A DNA stretch of 64,000 nt, taken from NCBI RefSeq assembly GCF_011075055.1, contig NC_058143.1, forward strand, positions 20,224,930 to 20,288,929, in the 5' to 3' direction. This document shows, one piece after another, positions 38,401 through 50,542 of this stretch. Each line of letters opens with the position of its first letter. Positions within the stretch are counted from its first letter, which is position 1. This stretch comes from Mangifera indica. Lineage: Eukaryota; Streptophyta; Magnoliopsida; Sapindales; Anacardiaceae. The notes below the pieces were generated by a model that ran no database searches, was not told the DNA's origin, and saw nothing but the letters and a program-made list of their open reading frames with translations. The translations under genes and the position numbers were made by a program.

Positions 38401-41400
38401 CATAGCAAAGACAATATTTGCCTTGTGTGAAACAAATAAATTAGCACTAGGTTTACAACCAAACATCTTAATCTCTTGTAGCAAATCTAAGATATGTTTT
38501 CTTTGTAAAACTGCAATTCCCCTTTTTACTTCTAGCAACTTCCATACATAGGAAATATTTTAGATGCCCAAGGTCCTTAATAACAAAATCCATGGCAAGT
38601 GCCTTCTTCATCTGCTCCATTTCCTTAGATTATTTCCTGTTATATACCATCCATATATCCTATTAGAATTGTGTTTTATCATTCATACATTTAAAGAAGA
38701 CAATATGATCAGCCTGCCCTTGAGTAAAACTATAGCTCTTAATAGTTTTATTGAATTTGTCAAACTATGCTTTAGATGGTTGTTTTAAACAATGTAATGA
38801 TTTCTTCCATTTATAAACCATACTACCAATGTTATTTCCGTCAAATCTTAGTGATAAGCTCATGTACATATCCTCGGCTAAGTTACCATTTAAAAAAGTA
38901 TTTTTAACATTTAGTTGTTGCAAAAACCAATTTATATTTGTAGCTAGGGACAACAACACTCTAATGGAATTTAGCTTGGGTACAAGTACAAAAGTCTCCT
39001 CATAGTTTACCCCATATGTTTGAGTGAACCTTTTAGCGACTAATTAGGTTTTATATCTCTCAATAGAACCATCAGTTCTATGTTTCACAATAAATACACA
39101 CTTGTAGGCTACAATCTCTTTCCCTCTAGGTAAACTCACTAGTCCCCAAGTCTTATTCTTCTCTAAGGCTTTCATTTTCTCCAATACAACCTTCTTCTAT
39201 TTATGATTCTACACTTGATACATAAAAAGAAAATGCACAAAACCCTGAAGATAGCTTATTGTAGGATACATACTAGGAAATAAGGTGTAAAGTATAAGAT
39301 CTAACACCTTTCCTAAGAGCAATTGGTAGATAAATACTATCATTAACCACAAAATTTTTGGGAGCTAAAGAATTTGTACCTTGTGGTTGTGTTAGCTACA
39401 ACTCATACATTATTTTCTCTTGTGATTCAGGTTGTCTAAGTTGAGGTGATTGACCATGAGTGTCATTAGTAGGTATAATACTTTCAGTTTCACACCTTCG
39501 AGAATAGACCTTTAAACCTGGTTGTTTTAGTCAATCCTCCCCTTGGTTCTAAACTTTTAGATCTTGTAGGTACTAAATTTTCAGGTTTTATTGATGGTGT
39601 CGCATGTCAGGATGATAACATTGGTAATGGCATAGGAGTTTTGCAAACACTATTTTTTTCACCTAATAGCTCCCTTTGAAGAGGAGTGTTTGGAAAATTT
39701 GGTCGTGATTCAAAACATGTGATAACTTTAGAGACCAAAAAGTTCTGTATATATGGACAAAAACACTTATAGAGCATTAAGGCACGAGACACCTCTAGAA
39801 GGTGTCTATTCTTTCTGTCAGTCACACCATTTTATTATGGTGTGTTCACATCAGAACTTTGGTGGATAATAATATTTCTTATTAAATAGCTTCTTAAGAT
39901 TGACTTGAAATATCCCTACCATTCTTTGTCCTAAGTACTTGAATTTTAGTTTAAAATTGTGTCATAATCATAGCATGGAGGACTTGAAAAATCTGACATG
40001 TGTCAAATTTGTCCTTCATTAGGTATACCCGACATAGTCTTGTGTGGTCATCAATGAATGTGATGAACCACTTTGATCCAATAGGGTTAGGGACTCTAGA
40101 TGGTTCACAAATATCATTATGTGCTAATTCAAATGGATATGAACTTTTATAGGATTGACAGGATAAGAGGACTAAGTATGTTAAGCAAATTGACAAACTT
40201 CACATTAAAACATTAAAAAAAATTTGTTATTTCTAAACAGTGTAGGAAACAATTTATGCAAATAAAAGAAGCTAAGGTGTCCTAATCTATGGTGCCACAT
40301 TAAAATTTCCTGATTACTAATTAGAGGAACAAAATTACACATGGATGTTTGGCTTGTCTTGAAGTACTATAGTCTTTTTCATTCTTTAGCTTTGTCAGTC
40401 ATCCTCCTCAAGTCTAGATCATGAGATTCACAACTAGAAGCAGAAAATTCAGCAATACAATTCAGTAATTTAGTCAATTTACTAATGGATACAATATAGG
40501 TTAGGGACATGCAAAATTGAATGCAGGAAAAGGTCTTTTGAAATTTGAATAGTCCTTTCTCCTGGTACACTTGACATTGATCCATTAGCAATTTTAACTT
40601 TGATATTTCTATAACATGGATTGTAATAAATAAACACCCGTGAGTTACTTGATATATGGTGAGAGACTCCTAAATCTATTACCCAAGATGTTTTTGACCC
40701 ATAATGATCATGTAGGGTTGTATGGGCATTATTGGTTTGTGTAATAGAATAGGAACCACTGGCATTACAATTGGCTTGGCTGATTAGTTTATACAAATGG
40801 TATAGTTGTTCCTTCAAAAATGGCAGTGGTTTTGAGTTATTAAGGTGTGACAGTGGTATACTCTCTTCAACACCAGCATGAAACCCTTTCATTTCACTAA
40901 GTCATCCCATCTTCCAGTTTTGTGGTCTCCCATGCAACTTTCAACAGGTTGCTCTGGTGTAGTTTGAATGTTATAATGATTAGACCAAGCCTCACTCTCT
41001 CCTCCTACTTCTTTGATCATTAGTAGTATAGGTATTTGGCCCTTTAGACACTAGGGTAGAGGATTCTGATTCTGGAAGGATGCTTGAACCACTCACTTCG
41101 GCTTTGCTCTCTCCTTCCCTCAGCAAAAACTTCTCTAATTGATGGTAAAATTTCTTTATCTGAATACTTCCCCCTAACTTCGTCTAGTTCCTTGTCTAAC
41201 CCAACAAGGAATTCAAATACTCTTTCTTTCTCAATCATCTTGACAGCTTTCACATTAGTTTGTGGACAACTCCAATCTGCATCACAAAATAATACTAGCT
41301 CCTTTCATAATTTAGTTAGAATACCATAATACTGAGCTACGGACATAGCACCTTGTGTTGTTTATCTCAATTTTGGTTTCAACTCAAAAAGTTGAGTAGA

Positions 41401-44400
41401 GTTACCTAGATTAGAGTAGGTATCCCATTTATCCTTTGTTGTCGGAAAGAAAAGGTACAACTATCGAATATTTGTCTCTATTGAATTGATTAACCAAGAC
41501 ATGATTGAACTATTTTTTGCTTCCCATTTTGGATTAGTTGGATCATTCTCAATAGTTGCCTTAGTTAAACCAGTTAAATAACCTATCTTTCTTCATCCTT
41601 GAACAATCAATTTCATTAATTGAGAGCATGGTAAATAGTTCATACCATTCAGTTTATGGAGTGTTAGTTGAACTGCATTTTGATCAATACTAATTTGAAC
41701 CATAGCCAAAGGTTGCTAAACCTCAATCTGATTGGAAAAAGCTTCAGACAGTGAAGGTACATCACTAGCAGCAGGATCAGTAGTAGGATCCTTAGGACTA
41801 GTCATCATGGCCGTTTTTACCATATCTTTATTTGAGACCAATTAGGAGACCTGACTTTTATAACATTAAAGCAGTGAAAGTGTACTGGTTTTTCCCCTTT
41901 TTATTTTATTTATATATATTGTTACAATGCAAGCTTATATATAAAGTTCTCCTAGATAAATAATCACCAACTAGGATAAGTCTATATAAAATAATAATAA
42001 TAAAATCTAACATAAATTCTAGCTAATAAGATATATCTGAAATAGATATATGATATTATCTATGAAAATTCTAATCTGATAACTCAGAACTACTACAATC
42101 TTATTGAGATGTTATTGTTAAAATACACCCTTGTTATTATCGTGGATGTCTGTTTGCAATTTTATTTCCTTTAATGTTTTAAGTGAGATGCTGTATTTCT
42201 CTTCTGTAGACCCTTGTTATTGTTTTTTATTTTTTGGATACTTACAATGTATTTGTGGTATAAGTTAGAGACTACATGTTCTCTTTATTATTTGTTTGAG
42301 TTGCTTTATTTATTTGGATACTTGTAATATGTCAGGTCTATTCCTCCTTCACATGCAGTTATGGCAGTCAGTAATACATATGGACGTGTGCGTAAACCTA
42401 TTGGTTTTAATTTCATTGGTTTGCTCTCTGGTGTTCTAGGAATCAAAGGTCATTTTGATGTTACTTGTGACTGTTCACTTTGGTTGCCTGTTGCACCATC
42501 TGGATACACTGCAATGGGCTGTGTAGCAAATATTGGAGACCAACCACCCCTGAATCACATTGTGTATTGTCTACGTTCTGACCTTATCACATCCACAGTA
42601 TTTTCAGAATGCATATATAGTACCCCATCAAACCCTAGATTCACATATGGATTTAGCCTCTGGCGCGTAGACAATGTTCTTGGATCATTTTATGCACATT
42701 CTTCAACTGAATGCCCTTCCAAAGGCAATAGTTGTGACCTGAATCATCTTCTCCTGTGGAACTCAATTCATTCGCCTTTGCCTACTGAAGCATCTGCATC
42801 AAGTCTAACCGATGATCATGAATGTGGGCATCAGCAAACAATTACTGATGCTGCAAATTCATCTGGTTGGGATGTTATTCGGTCAATTTCAAAAGCAACT
42901 AGTTACATGTCAACCCCTCATTTTGAAAGACTTTGGTGGGACAAAGGTAGTGAGATACGCAGGCCAGTCTCAATTTGGCGGCCTATAACACGTACTGGCT
43001 GTGCTATTCTGGGGGACTGCATAACTGAAGGGTCAGACCTTTTGTCCTATGGTGCTTTCACAATTTCATTTTAGTTAGAATGGATTTATTTATCATTATC
43101 TTTTGAGTTATGTATTAATCAATGCATGGTATTGTCTTTTTGCATTTCCAGCTTAGAACCACCTAATCTGGGTATAATTTTTAAGGCCGGCAATCCTGAA
43201 ATCTCTGCAAAGCCTGTGCAATTTACTAAAGTTGCCCATATTGTTGGGAGAGGATTTGATGAAGCTTTTTTCTGGTACCCAATTGCGCCTCCTGGTTATG
43301 CTTCTCTAGGATGTGTGGTCTCCAGAACAGATGAGACACCAAGCATTGATTTATTTTGCTGCCCAAGGATGGATATTGTTAACCAAGCTAATATACTAGA
43401 TGTGCCCATTTCGAGATCTTCAAGCTCTAAGGCATCTCAGTGTTGGAGCATTTGGAAAGTTGAAAATCAGGTGAATCTGAATATTTATAGGATTTATAGT
43501 CTAAATTCACCAATTTGAGTTTGGGCTTTTATATTGTTTTGTGTGTTGTAAAGTTGTCAAAATTTTGAATGTTCACTTGCTTTGACAATTATCTTAATTT
43601 TGTCCTTCATGTCTATAGGCCTGTACTTTTCTTGCACGTTCTGATATGAAAAAACCATCAAGCCGACTGGCTTACACTATTTGTGATTCTGTGAAGCCAA
43701 AAACACGGGAAAATGTAACTGCTGAGGTGAAGCTGAGACGCTTCTCTCTAACTCTTCTGGATGGCTTGTGTGGAATGGTAGGAGTTTTCACTGCACTCTA
43801 TTCCTTAATGTTTGCACAGTCAACTTTCTTACAATGGTTTTTGGACCCTTTCAGATGGCACCTTTATTTGACACAACAATCACCGATATAAGACTTGCAA
43901 CGCATGGTCAGGCAGAGGCAATGAATGCCGCATTGATTTGCTCAATTGCTACTTCAACCTTCAACACACAGTTAGAATCGTGGGAGCCATTGATGGAGCC
44001 ATTTGATGGAATATTCAAGTAAAATAATATATATGCTGTGTATATATTTCATAATTTGCTTTTAATGGAAATGGGTAAAAAAACGAAGATATAGCTGTTT
44101 TAACATATTTAATGCACTTTTATAAGTAATATTTTTTCCTTTTTTCTTTACAAGATTTGAAACATATGACACCACTGTACATCCACCTTCTAGTCTTGGG
44201 AAGAGAGTGCGTGTTGCTGCAACCACTATTCTTAATATAAATGTCAGTGCTGCAAATATAGACACTTTTTTGGAGACAATTCTTTCATGGAGAAGACAGC
44301 TAGAATTTGAACAGAAAACCATGAAATTACATGAGGTCAAATAGACTTTCTTTTACTTGTCTGCATGTTGAGAAGTTCATTAGTTGATTTTCCATTCTAA

Positions 44401-47400
44401 TGCTTTATTTGCTTACTGTTGTAGCAGGAGACTGGTAGTCATTTTATACATGGAGAGGATGCCACTGTCTCAGCTTTGGATGTCGATGATTTCAAGACTG
44501 TAATAGTAGAAAATAGACTTGGGTGTGATATTTATATCAAACAGGTTGAACAAGATCCAGATACAGTTGCCCAACTACATCATGGTGACTGTGCATCTGT
44601 CTGTATTCCACCTCCGAGGTTTTCAGACAGGTTAAACACTGTGGATGAATCTAGGGAGGCATACTGTTATATTGGTCTACAGATTATTGAGGCCAAGGTT
44701 GTACTGTGGTCAAAAATCATTTACTACAATTAAACTCATTAGTATTGATACTGTGACCTTATAATCAGTAGCTAACTTGCTGTATTTTTGCAGGGTTTAC
44801 CCATAATTGATGATGGTAATAGTCATAAATTCTTCTGTGCTTTGCGCCTGGTTGTTGATAATCAGGTGTCAGATCAGCAAAAGCTTTTCCCTCAGAGTGC
44901 AAGGACAAAATGTGTGAAGCCTATAGTTTCAGAATTCAATGGTCTAGTTGAAGGCACAGCTAAGTGGAATGAACTTTTCATATTTGAAGTTCCTCAGAAG
45001 GTGTGCTTTCTTTTGCATCTCTTATTTCCTTAATGTGCTTAAAAAGGCAGTATTTGTAGGAGTATTGATTCAGTAGACATAGTTTGAAAGACAGAGAAGT
45101 TAGTTTGTATGTTTCTGAACTGCCTTATTACTCATTTATTAATATAATATCACCATATGGCAATGAACTGCCATCAATATTAATTTGCTAAATAACATGA
45201 ATACTAAAATAATGATTCATCGGAGGAGTCTAAATATACTACAATAAAAATTTGACAAGTTGAGCTTATATTTCCATTTCTTGGGCTTACCTTTGAAGCT
45301 TATATGTGTAGGTTCTAAATATTATTCGCCTCTAGATATTTTTTTTGTCTGCATGTCTAAATTTTTGTCCCTCTATTAGCATCATGGATTTTTTGGAGTT
45401 TTAAACAATTATGGGATATTTGAATTTTGGCTGTTGCAGGGTCTGGCTAAGTTAGAAGTGGAGGTGACGAACCTTGCAGCAAAAGCTGGGAAAGGTATTA
45501 GTTAGTGGCATGCTCCATCTTAGGGGTTGTTTGGTTTCGGGGATTTAAAGATTACTTTAGTAATCTATCTTTTATTACTTACATTACTTTGTTTGGTTTG
45601 TCAATAATAAAAGATTACGATAATTTTCTATTATTAATGCTGATGTGATAGGTAATATAGGTGGTAATCTAATTACCACCTTCATTTTCGGTATTAAAAG
45701 ATTATCAAGATAATCTTGATTTTATTATAATTATATTATTATTTATTAATTTTTTGAGACAAAAATAAATTTATTTTTAATTGATATAACAAATAATATA
45801 AAAATTATTTAAAAATAATTATATTCAAGAATATTTAAGTAAAATAATTTATTAATATTCTTTTATTGCTTTTAATTAAACACAATAATTATATATACAT
45901 ATTTATTTTTACCAAATTTTATTAAACATAATAATAATTTATATCCAATAATATTCTAAGTAATCTATTTTTAAGGTAGTTTCTCTATTTTGGTAATAAA
46001 GCATTACTCAAACCAAACGCTCTTTTAGAGTTTTTTATCTTCTTCTCATAGATTTTTCTATTATAATTTTGACTACCCTTCTCTCTTAAATGGCTGATTT
46101 ATGTCTTTTTGCAGAGAGCTATTAATTTGATATAGACTTATTTAATTATTCTTCTTGTGCTTAATGTCAAACACCATTCAAGGTCAAATTTGTGTGCTTT
46201 TTACCTTTTAATTTTAATTTTATGTAATGATGTGATAAGGTTTTGATCCATGTGAAAGGATTGATTGAGAAAAGTAGATCAAGATTATCTAGATATATTT
46301 CCTAAGCCACATCGAAAGAATATTGCAACTGAGAGGAAAATCATTGACGTCAAATAACTTTTACTCGGATTAATTTGACTTGAATTGGATGATGTTGAGC
46401 GGTACTTACTGCTGGTTATGTATGCATCTATGATTTTCTGCTCTCAGGCTGTTAAACACAAAACAGCATTGATTTTCAATAGGGTTCCTGATTTTCTTTG
46501 TGGCTTTTTCCTTCTGAAATTATGATTCATGAATTGGTTTTTTGTTGAGACAATTTTATTATTGATGGTACAGGTGAAGTTGTTGGTGCTCTCTCCTTTC
46601 CTGTTGGACATGGCGCTAATTTGTTAAAAAAGGTAGGGTCAGCAAGGATGCTGAATCAAGGATACGATGTTCAGGATATTTTATCTTACTCACTGAGGAG
46701 AAGGGTGAGCTCTTTAAATTCCTGTCAACTATGGATGTTAATTGTAATCGATCATGCAATTTTTTTCTTCTATTTTTTGACTTTATTGTAATTTTTTTTA
46801 AATATTGTTCTTTTTCACAGGTTCAGCCCAATAATGATGAAGACATGCAGGAAAATGGACGTTTGTTTGTTTCCAAGATGCATTTTGAGAGGAATACAAT
46901 AGCAAGCTTGCATGGGGATGTCAGTACTGAGAGTCATATGGATGGAGAAGTAGGCTTTTGGGTTGGTCTCCACCCTGATGATGCTATGAAGAGCATTCGG
47001 TCATTGCTTCCATTGTCAGTAGTTCCTAAATCATTTGATAATGAGTTCTTTGCTATTGAAGCTATAATGAAGAATGGAAAGAAACATGCAATTTTCAGAG
47101 GGCTTGTCACTGTTGTAAATGATTCAGAATTCAGATTGGGGATATCTGTATGTCATATTTCGTTTGTTAATGATAAGAATGAATCTGTGAGAACAAGCAG
47201 TGGTAACGTAATTGTGGAAGAGATCTTTGAAAATCAGTATTTGCAACCAAATTCTGGCTGGGGTGATAAGAGGCCTGGCTCTTATAATAATGGTCCAGGA
47301 CGTTGGTGCACCAACTTCTCATATTCATCAGATGTGAGTCTATTTATGAAACGATGCTTTCTTTTCTTGTAGGAAGTTTTACTGCTTTCTTTATGTTCAA

Positions 47401-50400
47401 CGGTTTGCGTATGCTTAAGTCGTCTTGCTTTCTTTGGAAGGAATTTTTTGAACCTTCCCTTCCCCATGGATGGCGGTGGATATCGGCATGGACTGTTGCT
47501 AAATCCCAGTTTGTTGATGATGATGGCTGGGCATATGGGCCTGACCACGAAAGTCTAAAGTGGCCTCCAACCTCTTCCAAGTCACGTATGAAATCATCTC
47601 ATGATGTTATGCGGCGAAGGTGTTGGATCCGTACCAGACAACTAGTCACTGATCAAGGTGGAAGTAACATGGAGGGTGATCTTATCATCTTAACTCCCGG
47701 ATCTTCTGCTGCTTTACCATGGAGATTTACATTTAAGGGTTCGGACCAGTGTTTACAAATTCTTCCTATTGTTGATAATGAGCCTTCATATTCATGGGGT
47801 CGTGTTGTTGCTATTGGTTCCAACTTTTCATTTGGAAAGGACCAGGCTTTAGTGGATCAAGTTTCACTCTACAGACAAAGTAAATTGAAACAAGGAAACA
47901 AATTCTCTAATCTCACATTCACGTTGAACCAACTTGAGAAGAAGGATTTACTTTTTTGTTGTTCTCCTGGTACTGGAAGTAAACATATTTGGCTAAGTGT
48001 GAGTGCAGATGCATCTGTTCTTCACACTGAACTGAATACTCCAGTATATGATTGGAGAATATCTATTAACTCTCCTTTGAAGCTGGATAACCGGCTTCCA
48101 TGTCCAGCTGAATTTACAGTCTGGGAAAAAACAAAAGAAGGGCATAACATTGAAAGACAGCATGGAATAATCTCTTCGCGGATGAAAGCACATATATATT
48201 CAGCAGATGTCCAGAGACCTCTATATCTTACATTGTTTGTTCAGGGTGGTTGGGTCCTTGAAAAGGTGATAATCCATTTTAAAATTGTATGTACTCATAT
48301 GTTGAAGCCATACTATGTTGAGTCGTAAATTTATTAATCTTTTCTTGCTGCAGGACCCTGTTCTTGTTTTGGATCTTTCTTCAAATGTAAACATATCATC
48401 ATTCTGGATGTTCCATCAGCAAAGTAAAAGGTGAGACTGAATGCAATTTTCCTTTTTTCAAGTGAAAGAGAACTCTATTGAGTTCCTCAGAGGTTTGGTT
48501 TAAGATGAAGGCATATCCACTGGTTTTTAATCATTAAAAACCTTTTAGTAGATGTATTAGTGTCATAAATGCTTTGAAGTCTTAGGAAATTTATCAGAAA
48601 CCTCCATCCAGGAAGATCATTGTTAATTTTTCATATCTCATTGGTCCTAATAATCTGGAAAAACCTCAGAGTTAAATGGAACTCAGTGTCTGATATCATG
48701 TTCTTTTTCATGTAAAAGTGATTCTTGGCCTTGCTTTAGAGTTGCTCAATTACACAAAACTACACAGCGCCAAAGTTAGGAAGTGTTCAGAATCTAGCTG
48801 AATGCTTAAATCATCACAAAGGTTGTACTTAGGGCTGGATTCGAACTGAGCCAGGCTTGGACGAGCCAGAAACGAGTTGGCCCTAGCTGAGCTCAGTCGA
48901 GCTCGAGCTACTCACCTGATTTTTTAATTAAAAATTTCGATATAAAACGACGTCGTTTTGACCAATATATATTAAAACGACGTCGTTTTAATAACGAAAA
49001 ACGAGTCGAGCCGAGTTTGAGCTTGGCTTCCACGAGCTCGAGCTCAACTATATGCGAGCTCCGCTCGGCTCAAATCCAGCCCTAACTGTAGTAATACCAC
49101 ACCTTCTGTCACTTATAAACAAATAAGAGATTTTGTTCTTTGCATAGATGTAATTTCAAGTTACTTTTTAAGTGCTAATTACAAATATTAATTGTAAATC
49201 TGAACAAAAATTAGACTTGAACTCATTAAATTGTTTTGACTATCATATTCATTTTCCTTTTTAGTTTTTATATATAATTCAATCAAGGAGCACTCCTCCT
49301 AGTTTGATGGCATAAAAAATCCAATAAATTCCAATGTTGTAAAGAAGCACTCTTGATGGTCATCCAAGGATCATATGATGTCCTAATTTTCATATTTATG
49401 CAATCATAATTGATTTGATTCTTAAAGAAAGAAATATTGAGAAGGGGAATCCATAAAATGATATATCTTTTTGTATGTCTTTTATGTTATGTTTTCATTT
49501 TTGCGTTGCTTTTTGTCAACCAAAATTTTGTTTGTGTTAAAGTTCAAACACAATTGTTGAGCCCTTATTTATTAATTTAAACTTTTAGTAAAATGATTAA
49601 ATAGTTTGGCATGAAAGCCAAATTAACTGAGTGGTCTTGTGTTTAAATGCTTCCACTGCATTAATTTGTTATTAAAATTTGGGTTTTTAATTGTCACTCA
49701 TGCTCTGTGTGGGCCTCTGGTTTGTATTAGATCTGTGTACTTTGCTAGTGAGGAAAAGTTTAAAGATTTTTCTCGTAAATGTAAATTGTTAGGTTAAGTG
49801 ATTACTTTACACCTACCTGTAATTTTTTTCACGAATATATTTTGGTTTTCAATTATATGATCCTCATTATGAGTCTGTTATGCAGGAGATTGCGTGTGAA
49901 TATTGAAAGTGACATGGGGGGATCCACTGTTGCACCCAAAACCATAAGGTTCTTTGTTCCATATTGGATTTCCAACAATTCGTCTCTTCCTTTGGCATAC
50001 CGAGTTGTGGAAATTGAATCTTCTGACAATGCAGAGGTGGATTCTAAGTCACTATCTAGAACTGTTAAGTCAGCAAAAACAACTTTGAAAAATCCTACAT
50101 ACTCAATTGATAGGAGACACTCTGGCTCTAGAAGAAACATTCAAGTAGTTGAAGTAATTGAGGACACTAGTCCAGTGCCTAGCATGCTTTCTCCACAAGA
50201 CTCTGCAGGTCGCAGTGGTGTTATGCTGTTTCCTTCTCAGAAAGATTCATATGTATCCTCGAGGGTGGGCATTGCTGTTGCTATTCGCAGCTCTGAAATT
50301 TACAGTCCTGGGATTTCTCTTCTTGAGTTGGAAAAGAAGGTGATTGCCAGCTTATTTTCTCTATTTTTTCCTTCCACTTCCTCTCTCCCTCTCTGACTCT

Positions 50401-50446
50401 AAGCCTTCTGCGGGGTTAGAAGGGAACTGAGGCTGTTGATTCTTTT

Positions 50447-50542
<96 letters not shown>

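Larger units (their letters stand above)
37588..42097 (-). mobile_element. Nearly complete antisense Ty1/copia LTR retrotransposon in VPS13 intron 38
   Basis: About 4.5 kb, flanked by the 5-bp duplication ATCTT (37583-37587 and 42098-42102). Domains on the minus strand run from right to left in copia order. GAG: KAVKMIEKERVFEFLVGLDK near 41250. Gag-pre-integrase: SWVIDLGVSHHIS near 40710. Integrase: FELAHNDICEP and FITFIDDHTRLCRVY near 40135-40020. RT: QQLNVKNTFLNGNLAEDMYM near 38910. RT/RNase H continues towards 37900. Frames are interrupted throughout, so the copy is dead. The interior is short for copia. Confidence 0.9.
37344..43470 (+). other. VPS13 exons 38-40: tandem VPS62-like (DUF946) modules
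   Basis: Encodes residues of about 2032-2398. Repeated signatures of the pattern [FSW]-x-[IL]-W-R-P, Y/C-x-x-[IL]-G-D and W-x-P-[IV]-A-P-x-G-Y-x-[AS]-[ML]-G-C-V appear: TIWRPKAPSNYVILGDC, LWLPVAPSGYTAMGCV, SIWRPITRTGCAILGDC and WYPIAPPGYASLGCV. These are the hallmarks of plant VPS62/DUF946 proteins. They sit inside the lipid-transfer rod between the N-terminal half and the C2 domain. Exons 38 and 39 are separated by the 4.9-kb intron holding a copia element. Confidence 0.75.

Noticed and set aside
43126..43151. Upstream extension of VPS13 exon 40 as an open frame
   Set aside because: The conserved protein joins exactly at 43152 after a CCAG acceptor; the extension has no family support.
47282..47580. 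Minus-strand open frames of about 80-90 residues
   Set aside because: They lie antisense to exons 48-49 of VPS13, whose plus-strand frame carries the conserved protein.
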